A stretch of 64,000 bases of DNA, taken from NCBI GenBank assembly GCA_018433865.1, contig JAHDQJ010000002.1:248001-312000 (forward strand). Direction: 5' to 3'. The translations under genes and the position numbers were made by a program. Shown here piece after piece: positions 1 to 8,845 of the stretch. The number at the start of each line of letters is the position of its first letter. The first letter of the stretch is position 1. The notes under the pieces are model-generated. The model saw nothing but the letters and a program-made list of their open reading frames with translations, searched no databases and was not told the origin of the DNA. The DNA comes from Spirochaetales bacterium (lineage in GTDB: Bacteria; Spirochaetota; Spirochaetia; Sphaerochaetales; Sphaerochaetaceae).

Positions 1-16
1 CAGCAAGGAGGTTTCC

Positions 17-478
17 ATGCTTGAGATCGGTTCTCCCGCCCCTTCGATCAGTCTGCTTGATGACCAAGGCAACCGGGTATCGCTCTCCGACTACAAGGGA
101 AAATATATCGTGCTCTACGCCTATCCTAGGGATGATACCCCCGGTTGTACCGCCGAAGCATGTTCCTTCCGTGACCAATCGGAGGCAATCGGGAATTTGC
201 ATGCGGTGGTTCTCGGCATCAGTGCTGACTCGGTGGCTTCGCACAAGAAATTCAAGGAAAAGTATCAGCTGGGCTTCCCGCTCCTCTCGGATCCCGACCA
301 TGAGCTTCTTGAAGCTCTCGGCGCCTGGGGTGAGAAGGTGAGCTACGGGAAGAAGAGCATCGGCATCATCCGCAGCACATACGTCTTCGACCAGGAAGGA
401 AAGCTATTGAAGGTGTGGCCGAAGGTCTCGCCGCAAACCCATGGAGAGGAGATTGCAGCCTATCTCAAGGGACTCTGA
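17..478 (+). CDS. bcp: Thioredoxin-dependent peroxiredoxin (BCP/PrxQ type)
   Basis: Cytoplasmic thiol peroxidase that reduces hydrogen peroxide and organic hydroperoxides using thioredoxin. At 153 residues it has the usual single-domain length. The peroxidatic Cys44 lies in PGCT and a second cysteine, Cys49, follows five residues later (PGCTAEACSFRD), the atypical 2-Cys arrangement of PrxQ. The start ATG has AAGGAGG at 5-11, six bases upstream. The next gene begins four bases after the stop, so the two are probably cotranscribed. Whatever lies upstream is outside the window. The family call is secure; substrate preference cannot be read from sequence. Confidence 0.95.
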   Translation: MLEIGSPAPSISLLDDQGNRVSLSDYKGKYIVLYAYPRDDTPGCTAEACSFRDQSEAIGNLHAVVLGISADSVASHKKFKEKYQLGFPLLSDPDHELLEALGAWGEKVSYGKKSIGIIRSTYVFDQEGKLLKVWPKVSPQTHGEEIAAYLKGL

Positions 479-481
479 TCC

Positions 482-1462
482 ATGAATCGCAAGATACCGT
501 TGATGCTCATCCCGTTCATCCTCCTCTTGCCTGTGCTTGTCTCGTGCATGACCTACACGTACGCAGAGGCAAGCAAAGCAATCCCGGTCGGTCCGAGCGG
601 CGAAGGAAGTTCCCTGCCCGAGACACGCTACGCCGTATTGCAGCAGGTGGAACCGACCAGCTTTGCGGAAAAAGCAATCCCCGTCGGGGAAGAAGCTTCT
701 GCAGTCTCGCTCCTCCGGGCGGCGTTGATTCCGCTCCCCTGCGATGCGGAACCCGTAATGCTTGATGCGATCCTCAACGTGGCCATGGCATCAGAGCTGG
801 ATGTGTGGGCATTCACGGGGGATGTGCGATCGATAGCCTACGTGGCCGACAACTCTCCGGTGCAAGGCATCATGTTCGGTACCGACCGGCTTGTCGTGAC
901 CACAAGGGAGATCCTTGCGGTCTCGGACAATTCGGTGCGCATCGCTGCCGATGGCAACAGGACGGTTGGGATCGCTGTGGTGAACCTCCAGGAATCGACT
1001 GCCTTCGATATCCTTCGTCGCACCGAAGACGTTTCGTTGTGGAAGCCGCTGATCGATGCGGTGCATGAGACACGCATCAAGGCGGTACAACCGCTTCTCG
1101 GAGCGCATGACATGCCCCTTCTGGTCCTTGCCTCACTCGGCGAGCCATCGGCTGAAGATTGGTTCGATACCGCCTCGGATCATCCCTACCGCACACCGAT
1201 CGCATGGCCCCTTCTCGACGCATTGCAGGAATCGGACTTCCTGGACAGTTGGCGGATGACCCACTTCAACGCAGTTTCCGATCCGGGAATCACTTGGGAA
1301 TTGCACGATGAATCGGCACTATTTTCCGAACGGGTGGACTTCCTGCTCGCCAAGGGATTGCTTCCCATGGAAACCTCGACGGTCCTTGTCGGTCCGGTGA
1401 AACAGGAAAGGCTCCCGCATGAACAGCGCTGGGCCGTGACGGGAACCTTCCTGATACCGTGA
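482..1462 (+). CDS. Hypothetical lipoprotein, 326 aa
   Basis: Not recognised as a named family. Residues 1-21 form a signal peptide with a hydrophobic core ending in LVSC, so Cys22 is the likely lipidated residue and the mature protein is anchored in the envelope. The remainder is soluble in appearance. The C-terminal stretch (ERVDFLLAKGLL, then LPHEQRWAVTGTF) loosely resembles the last strands of endonuclease/exonuclease/phosphatase domains, where RIDYIF and SDHxPV normally occur. The catalytic SDH is not conserved here, so any relationship would be to a degenerate member. It starts four bases after the peroxiredoxin stop with only a weak ribosome site (AAGGGA, 467-472). Confidence 0.75.
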   Translation: MNRKIPLMLIPFILLLPVLVSCMTYTYAEASKAIPVGPSGEGSSLPETRYAVLQQVEPTSFAEKAIPVGEEASAVSLLRAALIPLPCDAEPVMLDAILNVAMASELDVWAFTGDVRSIAYVADNSPVQGIMFGTDRLVVTTREILAVSDNSVRIAADGNRTVGIAVVNLQESTAFDILRRTEDVSLWKPLIDAVHETRIKAVQPLLGAHDMPLLVLASLGEPSAEDWFDTASDHPYRTPIAWPLLDALQESDFLDSWRMTHFNAVSDPGITWELHDESALFSERVDFLLAKGLLPMETSTVLVGPVKQERLPHEQRWAVTGTFLIP

Positions 1463-1473
1463 AGAGAGGGAAA

Positions 1474-3168
1474 CTACTGCAACAGATCCAGATCAATCTC
1501 GCATGCTACGGTCGGCATCGTGATGCCCCAGCTCTCCAGGACCGACGGATGGACCTCACCGAAGAGACCGACACACTTTCCGCCTGAGACCAACTTTCCG
1601 CAGCGACCTTCGATGAATCGCGGATCGACCATCTCCTCCATCACATACTCACGGTTGAGGAAATAGAAGAGTGTCGATACCTGGCTGCTCAGCTGGTTGA
1701 ACCCCATGTCGCTGCTCGCACCGAGAAATCCGAGGTAATTGCGCGTCGTGGTCCCCGAGTTGTCCGAATCGTCGAGGAACGCAACCTTTCCGACCTCGAA
1801 GATCTGGTGGGGATACACTGCGTGAGCACTGACGCTCTCAGACTCCAGCAACGAGGGAATGACCGAGGGGCGCACATACTCATAGTTCTCACTCATCGGA
1901 TTCGCGATCTGGATGTATTGAGAGCCATCCACATGCATGTTGTCGATGTACTCGCGCTTCGAACCGAGGTAGTTGTACATCATCTCCTGGAATCCGAGGC
2001 CGACCATGATCTCCTTGGCCTTCCGTGCGAACGATTCCGCATCCGTCAGCCTCCCTACCGTGGAGTCGCTGGGCAGTTCAGGGGAGAAGTTTCCCAATCC
2101 GTACCCGATCATCACATCCTCCACGATATCCACGGGATGCAAGAAGTCATTGCGGTACTCGGGAACGGTGATGTAGACCATCTTCTCATCGCACAAGGAG
2201 AATACGCCCATGCGTCGCAAGGAACCGACCACCTCTTCCCCCGTCAACGGGGTACCCAGCATCTTGCGCAAGAATCCAAGTTCGCACGCCGCAGGTTCCT
2301 GGAAATAGTAGGGAATCGTTATCTCACGGCCATAGGGCGTATCATAGGGGAATTCACAGGTGACCGGCAGGATGGTGAATCCCATGTCGGCACAGTCGCA
2401 GGCGACGATCGATGCCGCAAGGAGCAGATCATCCAACCCGGTCCCGCTGAACTCGAAGAACAGGTGCTCATCGCCCACCTCAACCGCACCGATACGTGCA
2501 CTGTTGATTACCGGCGGAAAGCTCAGCACCTCGTGCTCATCATCATAGAGGAACGGAAAGACCGGCTTGTCAGCAACGATATATCCGTACTCGAGCCCTT
2601 TGGGATGCTTCGTGCAGATCTCCCTGAGCGTCAGGTCCTCCTCCATGTGCAACGGAACGAAGTGGGCGGTATCAGGATCGGCACCCTCGAAATGGACGGG
2701 ATAGGTGATCAGGTCACTCCGGTAGACACCCATCGCGATCGTCTTTCGCTTGCGCCCGAAGTTATTGCACAGTTTTTCCTGTGATTGGATCAGATTCAAC
2801 AGGATTTCCTCATCCACGACTTTTCCGGTGGCTGCAAATCCGATGGAATAGGGACGGACCAATCTCGCAGATTCGTGCACCACGAGCCGACGGCCCTCGG
2901 AATCGATGCGTTCCTCGGCAGTGCTGAAGAAATCGTACTGCACCACATTGCCATCCCGGTAGGCGGCCAATTGCCTGGCAACGCCTGCTGCGGACCAAAG
3001 GTCGGGACGATTGGTGTCGTTCAGCTCTATCTTGTAGAGTCCCTCCTTGGTGTCATGACCATCGAGCTCCGCCTTGGCGACTGGGAACATTGCCTCGAGC
3101 TGTGCATCATCATAGGAATTTCCCAGCAGGGAGTTGAACAGTTTTTCATGTACTTCAATCTTGGGCAT
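1474..3168 (-). CDS. pheT: Phenylalanyl-tRNA synthetase beta subunit, archaeal/spirochaetal type
   Basis: Forms the alpha2-beta2 PheRS that charges tRNA-Phe. At 564 residues it is far shorter than the roughly 800-residue bacterial beta subunit and lacks the N-terminal tRNA-binding and C-terminal anticodon-binding extensions. That matches the archaeal/eukaryotic architecture which spirochaetes are known to carry. The N-terminus (MPKIEVHEKLFNSLLG) and the B3/B4-like editing and B5-like regions fit this form. The gene is downstream of pheS with a TGATG overlap of stop and start at 3166-3170, and a GAGGGGA ribosome site inside pheS, so translation is probably coupled and subunits are made in equal amounts. 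Confidence 0.93.
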   Translation of the reverse strand: MPKIEVHEKLFNSLLGNSYDDAQLEAMFPVAKAELDGHDTKEGLYKIELNDTNRPDLWSAAGVARQLAAYRDGNVVQYDFFSTAEERIDSEGRRLVVHESARLVRPYSIGFAATGKVVDEEILLNLIQSQEKLCNNFGRKRKTIAMGVYRSDLITYPVHFEGADPDTAHFVPLHMEEDLTLREICTKHPKGLEYGYIVADKPVFPFLYDDEHEVLSFPPVINSARIGAVEVGDEHLFFEFSGTGLDDLLLAASIVACDCADMGFTILPVTCEFPYDTPYGREITIPYYFQEPAACELGFLRKMLGTPLTGEEVVGSLRRMGVFSLCDEKMVYITVPEYRNDFLHPVDIVEDVMIGYGLGNFSPELPSDSTVGRLTDAESFARKAKEIMVGLGFQEMMYNYLGSKREYIDNMHVDGSQYIQIANPMSENYEYVRPSVIPSLLESESVSAHAVYPHQIFEVGKVAFLDDSDNSGTTTRNYLGFLGASSDMGFNQLSSQVSTLFYFLNREYVMEEMVDPRFIEGRCGKLVSGGKCVGLFGEVHPSVLESWGITMPTVACEIDLDLLQ

Positions 3169-4706
3169 CAGTTTCCCCTCCTCATCCGGACACTCTCGAT
3201 ATCGGGTGTGAACAGTTCCCTCAGGTCATTCAGGCCAAGATGCATCAGAGCCATCCTGTCTATGCCCAAGCCCCATGCGAGCACGGGAACATCCACGCCC
3301 AAGGCCTTGGTGACCTCCGGCCGGAAGATGCCGCTTCCTCCGAGCTCGAACCAGCCGAGCACGGGATGCTTGATGTGGACCTCGATCGAGGGCTCGGTGA
3401 ACGGGAAATATCCCGGGACGTACTTGACCTCCTCGGCTCCCGCAACCTCCTCGGCGAACATCTTCAGCAAGCCGAGCAGGGTCCTCAGGTTCACATCGTT
3501 TCCGAGCACGATTCCCTCGGTCTGGTAGAAGTCCGCTCCATGGGTCGCATCGACCTGATCATAGCGGAAGCATCTGACCACACCGAAATACTTGCCAGGA
3601 ACCTTGGCTTGGGGAAGTGTCTTCGCCGAGAGTACGGTCCCTTGGCTGCGCATGACCTGCCGTCTGGTGAATTCGTGATCGAACCCGTATTGCCAACCGC
3701 GACTTCCAGTCTCCCACCCGTTCTCATGTGTCATGGCAACCTGGCTGAGGTAGGGTTCCTCGATCCTCTTCGCATGGGAAGGATTCTTCACGTAATAGAC
3801 ATCGTGGATGTCCCGGGCACTGTGGAACTGGGGCATGAACAGTGCATCGCCGTTCCAGAACTCATTTTCCACCAGAGGACCGTCGAACTCCTCAAACCCG
3901 AGCGAGCAAAGCTTGTCCTTCACCCATTGGAGATAGGAGGCGTAGGGATTCCTCCTCCCCGGAATCAGACGGGCCGGAGGAGTGTTGAGGCTGTATGGCC
4001 TGAATGAACCCTGCTTCCAGGAACCGGTGGAGAGCATCGATGTCGTGACCGCGCCGAACTCCTCGCCCGTGATGTTCGCTGCAAGCAAGGCGGACTTGGC
4101 ATCCTCCCCATCTTTCGTGAGACGATAAAACACTTCCTCACGTTCGATCAATTTCAAGGGGGAACCTGCGGCTCCTCTCTTTTTGCTGTTCTTCGAGACG
4201 AATGCAAGCTCATCCTCGGAGAGGGTGGCCTCGTCCACGGCCTCGGCTGCGGCCTTTGCCAGGACTTCAGCCGCGATCAGGACCTCGCGAGGAGCTTCAT
4301 CAGCTACTGCATGTGCCTTGTTGCCATCGCCCATCCGGCAGGTACCCGATTTGCTGAGCAAACCGAATGCCGAACCGACATCCGACTTGTCGAGAGCCAG
4401 ACGCTCAGCTATCTCCGGCAGCGAGGCAGGTCCCGTCTCTTTCAACAGACGGAAGATCCGTTGTGCAGGGGTGCCCGTTTCAAGCTGCTGGCGTCCCAAC
4501 TCGGTGAGTTCGAACAATGTGCGATTCTTGCGCTCCGTCTCCTCGAGAAATCCTTTGGCGGTCAACCAACTGAATGCCTGGTTGCACTGTCCGATCTTAT
4601 AATCCAGCTCATCAATCAGACGTTGGGCCGTCACCGGCTCTCCGGGTGACACGTGTCTGAGCAACCTGATCTCCAACGGATGCAGGTTCCGTACATCGAT
4701 CTCCAT
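3168..4706 (-). CDS. pheS: Phenylalanyl-tRNA synthetase alpha subunit, archaeal/spirochaetal type
   Basis: Catalytic subunit of PheRS. I place the start at ATG 4706 (MEIDVRNLHPLEIRLL), preceded by a GAGGAGAGG ribosome site, giving 512 residues; the upstream in-frame extension lacks one. Residues 1 to about 160 carry winged-helix-like modules typical of archaeal PheS. The C-terminal half is the class II aminoacyl-tRNA synthetase core, with motif 2-like sequence around FGVVRCFRYDQVDATHG and motif 3 GLGIDRMALM near the end. It is the first gene of pheS-pheT. A TACAAT -10 candidate lies on the minus strand at 4767-4772, back to back with the purH promoter; its -35 is poor. Confidence 0.94.
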   Translation of the reverse strand: MEIDVRNLHPLEIRLLRHVSPGEPVTAQRLIDELDYKIGQCNQAFSWLTAKGFLEETERKNRTLFELTELGRQQLETGTPAQRIFRLLKETGPASLPEIAERLALDKSDVGSAFGLLSKSGTCRMGDGNKAHAVADEAPREVLIAAEVLAKAAAEAVDEATLSEDELAFVSKNSKKRGAAGSPLKLIEREEVFYRLTKDGEDAKSALLAANITGEEFGAVTTSMLSTGSWKQGSFRPYSLNTPPARLIPGRRNPYASYLQWVKDKLCSLGFEEFDGPLVENEFWNGDALFMPQFHSARDIHDVYYVKNPSHAKRIEEPYLSQVAMTHENGWETGSRGWQYGFDHEFTRRQVMRSQGTVLSAKTLPQAKVPGKYFGVVRCFRYDQVDATHGADFYQTEGIVLGNDVNLRTLLGLLKMFAEEVAGAEEVKYVPGYFPFTEPSIEVHIKHPVLGWFELGGSGIFRPEVTKALGVDVPVLAWGLGIDRMALMHLGLNDLRELFTPDIESVRMRRGN

Positions 4707-4799
4707 CTTAGCAGCCTCTCCTCGGTTCGTTTCCCCTTGCGAAGCGAATCCGCATGGGTTCCGCCCATTGTAGCGAGTCATCGAAAAAAATAAAAGGGT

Positions 4800-4828
4800 T
4801 TGCACACCCTAGCCCACACCCATAAAAT
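4800..4828 (+). promoter_or_regulatory. Sigma70-type promoter of purH
   Basis: TTGCAC (4800-4805), a 17-base spacer, then TAAAAT (4823-4828). Predicted transcription start is near 4835, leaving a leader of only about 10 nt before ATG 4845 and no Shine-Dalgarno sequence. An in-frame ATG at 4827 lies inside the -10 box and so cannot be the start if this promoter is used. Confidence 0.7.
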
Positions 4829-4844
4829 GTGCTACACCACGCAT

Positions 4845-6428
4845 ATGAACACGCAATGCACACCAGTATCCAGAGCGCTGATCTCGGTATCGGACAAGAG
4901 CGGAATCGTCGCGTTGGCGAAGGCCCTCGAGGAGATGGGGATCGAGATCATCTCCACCGGCGGTACCGGAAAGGTGCTTGGCGAGGCACATATCCGTTAC
5001 ATCCCGATCGAACAGTACACCCATGTTCCCGAGATGATGGACGGGAGGGTCAAGACGATGCACCCGCTGATCACCGGAGGCATCCTCGGACTGCGTGATC
5101 GGCATGAAGCCGATGCAGCGAAGCACGGCATCAAGTGGATCGACCTGGTCGTGTGCAATCTCTATCCTTTCTCGCGTACCGTCCGACAGGAGGGATCGAC
5201 GCTCGATGAAGCTGTCGAGCAGATCGATATCGGAGGTCCCACGATGGTCCGCTCGGCTGCGAAGAATTTCGGATGGACCACCATCGTCACCGAGAGCGGG
5301 GATTATGATGCGGTGATCACACAGTTGCGTGAGCACGGAACCATCCCCTATCAGATGCGAAGGAGCTTGGCTGCGAAAGCGTTCGCTCATACGGCGACCT
5401 ATGATGCGATGATCGGGCGGTACCTCGATGAACGGCAGTTCCCCGATGAGCTCGCACTCGGCTTCACATTGCATGCCGATACACGCGTACATGGTGCAGA
5501 CGAGGACCGCTATCTCCGCTATGGGGAGAATCCACATCAAAAGGCAGCAGTCTACCGGGGAACCACCATACCGGGAAAATCGGACACGTTCAGCCTGCTT
5601 GATTGCAAAGTATTGCACGGGAAACAACTATCGTTCAACAACCTCGGAGATACCTATGGAGCCATCGACACCTTGCGCGAGTTCGACGGGACTGCATGCG
5701 TGGTCGTCAAACATGCATCTCCTTGCGGAGTTGCAGTCGCTTCTTCGGCACAGGAAGCCTTGCGCAAGGCATTCGAAGCCGATGCGTTGAGTGCTTTCGG
5801 AGGAATCGTGACGCTCAACAGACCGTGCGATGCCTCCATGGCAACGTACCTCGCAGACAAATTCATCGAGGTTCTTGCCGCGGTCTCATTCACCGAGGAA
5901 GCGCTGGCCATCCTTTCGAAAAAGAAGAATCTTCGCATCCTGGAGACAGGAGTCCTTCCGCCACTTACCGATTCCATGGTCGGACGTTTCATCGGCAACG
6001 ACCTGTTGCTGCAACAGAAGGACCATGCCATGCCGACACGCCAAACCTTGCGCACCGTCACGAAGCGGGAGCCGGATCCTAGGGAGATCGATGACCTGCT
6101 CTTCGCGTGGAAGGTGGCAAAGCACGTGAAATCGAATGCGATCGTGACTGCATCGGACGGTGCAAGCAGGGGCATTGGCGGAGGCCAGGTCTCGCGTGTC
6201 GACGCCACGAGGATCGCAATCGCAAAAAGCGGCACAGGATCCCCGATAGTCCTCGCATCCGATGCATTCTTCCCGTTCCGTGACAGCATCGATTCGCTGC
6301 GGGACAGCGGCGTGAGGGCCATCATCCAGCCGGGCGGATCGATACGGGACCAAGAGGTCATCGATGCGTGCGACGAACAGGGAATAGCGATGGTATTCAC
6401 CGGTTTGAGGAGTTTCCTGCACGGTTGA
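4845..6428 (+). CDS. purH: Bifunctional AICAR transformylase / IMP cyclohydrolase
   Basis: Catalyses the last two steps of de novo IMP synthesis: formylation of AICAR with 10-formyl-THF, then ring closure. The N-terminal third is the MGS-like cyclohydrolase domain (RALISVSDKSGIVALAKAL, then STGGTGKVL). The C-terminal part is the transformylase with the conserved KHASPCGVA motif and the signature RYGENPHQKAAVY at its beginning. I chose ATG 4845 (527 residues) because it begins the conserved region and lies just downstream of the predicted transcription start; no ribosome site is visible, suggesting an ultra-short or leaderless mRNA. It is a stand-alone gene, divergent from pheST. Confidence 0.95.
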   Translation: MNTQCTPVSRALISVSDKSGIVALAKALEEMGIEIISTGGTGKVLGEAHIRYIPIEQYTHVPEMMDGRVKTMHPLITGGILGLRDRHEADAAKHGIKWIDLVVCNLYPFSRTVRQEGSTLDEAVEQIDIGGPTMVRSAAKNFGWTTIVTESGDYDAVITQLREHGTIPYQMRRSLAAKAFAHTATYDAMIGRYLDERQFPDELALGFTLHADTRVHGADEDRYLRYGENPHQKAAVYRGTTIPGKSDTFSLLDCKVLHGKQLSFNNLGDTYGAIDTLREFDGTACVVVKHASPCGVAVASSAQEALRKAFEADALSAFGGIVTLNRPCDASMATYLADKFIEVLAAVSFTEEALAILSKKKNLRILETGVLPPLTDSMVGRFIGNDLLLQQKDHAMPTRQTLRTVTKREPDPREIDDLLFAWKVAKHVKSNAIVTASDGASRGIGGGQVSRVDATRIAIAKSGTGSPIVLASDAFFPFRDSIDSLRDSGVRAIIQPGGSIRDQEVIDACDEQGIAMVFTGLRSFLHG

Positions 6429-6440
6429 GCGCAACGCGAC

Positions 6441-6959
6441 TCACTCCTCCCTGACGAGCACCTGGTCGATGTAGCCGATGTAGAGCGTGTGGTAGTCCTT
6501 CTTCGGATAATGCTTCTCAATGCCCGCATCGATGAATTGCGAGGGATCGAGCACGGTCCTCGAGGCCTTGCTGCAACAGAAGACCATGTTCGCTTGCTCG
6601 AAGGTCACCAAGTCGAGGCCTTCGGGCCCCTCGACCACGATCGGGGTCAACCCGGTGGCGGCGGCCTTGTCGGTATCACGTCCGGAATGAGCGCCGCAGA
6701 ATTGCAGGGCCTTCCTGTACTCAGGGGGAAAGAAGGAAGCGGTGAAACCCGCGGAACGCTCAAGGAACCCGTACGTATGGCGGGAATCCCTCACCACGAT
6801 CGCGAACGAGGGTTTGGACCACATGACCCCGAAGAAGCCCCACCCTGCGGTCATGGTGTTCCAAGACTCGCCATCACCCGCGGTGACCAGAAAATCATCG
6901 GTCCCTATGGTCGAGAACGGGTTGAGCTCCAGCGAATCGATATCGATACGTTCGAACAT
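6441..6959 (-). CDS. Flavin reductase-like FMN-binding protein
   Basis: A 172-residue member of the flavin-reductase-like (flavoredoxin) split-barrel fold, which binds FMN noncovalently and shuttles electrons in the cytoplasm. Recognisable parts are TAGDGESWNTMTAGWG near the N-terminus, the MWSKPSFAIVVRDSRHTYGFLE block and the FTASFFPPEYRKALQFCGAHSGRDTDK block. The ATG is preceded by GAGGAGG and the gene has its own promoter (7010-7038). It converges with purH. The electron acceptor is unknown; related proteins serve as NAD(P)H:FMN reductases or as electron carriers in anaerobes. Confidence 0.85.
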   Translation of the reverse strand: MFERIDIDSLELNPFSTIGTDDFLVTAGDGESWNTMTAGWGFFGVMWSKPSFAIVVRDSRHTYGFLERSAGFTASFFPPEYRKALQFCGAHSGRDTDKAAATGLTPIVVEGPEGLDLVTFEQANMVFCCSKASRTVLDPSQFIDAGIEKHYPKKDYHTLYIGYIDQVLVREE

Positions 6960-7009
6960 CTTTTCCTCCTCAGTACGTGCTCCCGGATGCGGGATGCCTC
7001 ATGGTTTCC

Positions 7010-7038
7010 AGTATAGGAGCGGTGTGCACGAGCGTCAA
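7010..7038 (-). promoter_or_regulatory. Promoter of the flavin reductase gene
   Basis: On the minus strand TTGACG (7038-7033), a 17-base spacer and TATACT (7015-7010): five of six consensus matches in each box. Expected start is near 7003, giving a leader of about 44 nt that contains the GAGGAGG ribosome site. Confidence 0.7.
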
Positions 7039-7053
7039 CAAGAGGGAGGGCCC

Positions 7054-7082
7054 TTGCCTTTCGCATGAGCGGGTGCTATAAC
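7054..7082 (+). promoter_or_regulatory. Promoter of the SulP transporter gene
   Basis: TTGCCT (7054-7059), a 17-base spacer and TATAAC (7077-7082), with an extended -10 TG at 7074-7075. It is back to back with the flavin reductase promoter in a 173-base divergent intergenic region that holds nothing else I can identify. Confidence 0.65.
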
Positions 7083-7132
7083 TGCATCGTATCTTCGCCG
7101 CTCCTCTGATCCCCCGGAAAGGAAGCCACATC

Positions 7133-8758
7133 ATGACAACCCAATTCGTTCGAGACTTGAAGCAGGAATTCTCCGGTTACCGCACGGGAACCTTGGTTCA
7201 GGACCTTCTGGCAGGTTTGACCGTCGCCGCGGTAGCCCTCCCCCTGGCGCTTGCATTCGGCGTCGGTTCCGGAGCGGATGCTGCTGCAGGACTTGTCACC
7301 GCGATCATCGCGGGACTGCTCATCGGTGCCCTAGGCGGCGCTTCCTTCCAGATCAGCGGACCGACCGGAGCGATGGCTGCGATCCTCCTTCCCCTTTCCG
7401 CACGCTTCGGGGTACAAGGAGTCTTGGCCGCGGGATTTCTCAGTGGCATCATCCTGCTGGTCGCCGCACTGCTGAAGGCGGGGCGGATCGTATCGATCAT
7501 TCCTTCGGCGGTCATCACCGGATTCACCAGCGGAATCGCAATCCTGATCGCATTCGGACAGATAGACAACTTCTTCGGCACCCGTTCGCACGGGGAGTCG
7601 ATCATCACGAAGATCGCCTCGTATGCCGAGCTGGGCTTTGCAGTCCAATGGCAACCGATGTTCTTCGGACTGTTGGTCATGGCGGTGATGATCGCCTGGC
7701 CGAAGGCTTGGGCCGCGAAAGTTCCCTCCTCACTGGTGGGAATCATCATCGCGATGGTGGTGAACATGCTCGGGCCTTTCGACGTTGCTGAGGTGGGAGC
7801 CATTCCCCGTTCGCTCTTGCTTGAGAACCGTTTCACCTTTTCCCTGTTGCACGGAGAGATGCTCGGAGCCCTCGCCGCTCCTGCGTTCAGCATCGCGGCG
7901 CTCGGGATGATCGAAAGCCTCCTCTGCGGAGCTGCAGGAGGAAAGATGAAGAGAGAGCGGCTGCAAGCGGACCGGGAGCTGATCGCCCAAGGACTCGGCA
8001 ACATTCTCATCCCACTGCTCGGAGGCGTGCCGGCAACCGCCGCGATCGCACGTACCAGCGTGGCGATCAAGGCCGGGGGAAGAACCCGGCTCACCAGCAT
8101 CTTCCACTCCGTCACGCTGATCGCATCGATGTTCCTCCTCGGACCGTTCATGTCCCGGATTCCACTGGCGGCACTCGCCGGAGTCCTGATGATGACCGCG
8201 TGGCGGATGAATGAGTGGGAGAGCATCACCCACTTCTTCAAGAAAGCATACAAGACCTCCATCGCACAGTTTTTGGTCACCATGCTCGCGACCGTGGTAT
8301 TCGACCTCACGATAGCCATCATCATCGGCATCGGGCTTTCGATGTTCCTCTTCGTGATCCGCTCCTCCCAGCTCGAGATCACCGTCTCCAACATCGACGA
8401 ACGGCATGAGCGGGGTCGGAACCTCACCGCGAAGATGAGTGCGGTGCGGTTGGTCTATGTCACGGGACCGCTCTTCTTCGGTTCCCAGGAACGGATGGTG
8501 AACACGATCGAGGAGATCGAGGGAGCAAAGACGATCATCCTTTCCATCCGTGGAGTCCCCAGCATCGATCACAGTGCGATGGTCGCGCTCGAAGAGTTGC
8601 ATGAATCGTTGGCAGCCAAACAGATCACGTTGCTGTTCTGCGGCCTCCAGCCGCAGGTGAAACAGCAATTCGAGCGTGGCGGATTCGATACGGTGGTGGG
8701 ACCATCTGCAATCTTCAACAACGCAGTCGAGGCGATCGATTCGATAGGACAGGAGTGA
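7133..8758 (+). CDS. SulP family anion transporter with C-terminal STAS domain
   Basis: Inner-membrane anion transporter of the SulP/SLC26 family, 541 residues. Many hydrophobic segments run from about residue 25 to 410, starting with the conserved LAGLTVAAVALPLALAFGV and the QISGPTGAMA signature. The cytoplasmic STAS domain occupies about residues 435-541 (LFFGSQERM, then ILSIRGVPSIDHSAMVALEEL). In the STAS domain an aspartate (SIDHSA) stands where anti-sigma antagonists carry the phosphorylated serine region. Bacterial relatives transport sulfate, bicarbonate or dicarboxylates, and the substrate cannot be assigned. A ribosome site (AAAGGAAG) precedes ATG 7133. Confidence 0.92.
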   Translation: MTTQFVRDLKQEFSGYRTGTLVQDLLAGLTVAAVALPLALAFGVGSGADAAAGLVTAIIAGLLIGALGGASFQISGPTGAMAAILLPLSARFGVQGVLAAGFLSGIILLVAALLKAGRIVSIIPSAVITGFTSGIAILIAFGQIDNFFGTRSHGESIITKIASYAELGFAVQWQPMFFGLLVMAVMIAWPKAWAAKVPSSLVGIIIAMVVNMLGPFDVAEVGAIPRSLLLENRFTFSLLHGEMLGALAAPAFSIAALGMIESLLCGAAGGKMKRERLQADRELIAQGLGNILIPLLGGVPATAAIARTSVAIKAGGRTRLTSIFHSVTLIASMFLLGPFMSRIPLAALAGVLMMTAWRMNEWESITHFFKKAYKTSIAQFLVTMLATVVFDLTIAIIIGIGLSMFLFVIRSSQLEITVSNIDERHERGRNLTAKMSAVRLVYVTGPLFFGSQERMVNTIEEIEGAKTIILSIRGVPSIDHSAMVALEELHESLAAKQITLLFCGLQPQVKQQFERGGFDTVVGPSAIFNNAVEAIDSIGQE

Positions 8759-8778
8759 CCGCTGTACATTCCGCGCTC

Positions 8779-8807
8779 TTGACACCCCTCCTGTTTTATT
8801 GTTATGC
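8779..8807 (+). promoter_or_regulatory. Possible promoter of the hpt-purB run
   Basis: A perfect -35 TTGACA (8779-8784) lies in the gap between the SulP gene and hpt. At 17 or 18 bases the best -10 candidates (TTATGC or TATGCC) are poor, so the element is uncertain. Confidence 0.35.
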
Positions 8808-8845
8808 CATAGACGGATCGAATTTCGTTGCAACAAGGAGCTCCC

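Noticed and set aside
1807-2784. 325-codon open frame opposite pheT, and similar long antisense frames at 7730-9454, 36064-37422 and 49926-51536
   Set aside because: They mirror strongly conserved genes on the other strand, lack ribosome sites and give compositionally odd proteins. Long antisense frames are expected in high-GC coding DNA.
4827-4829. Upstream in-frame ATG for purH
   Set aside because: It overlaps the -10 box of the promoter and has no ribosome site; the conserved protein starts at 4845.
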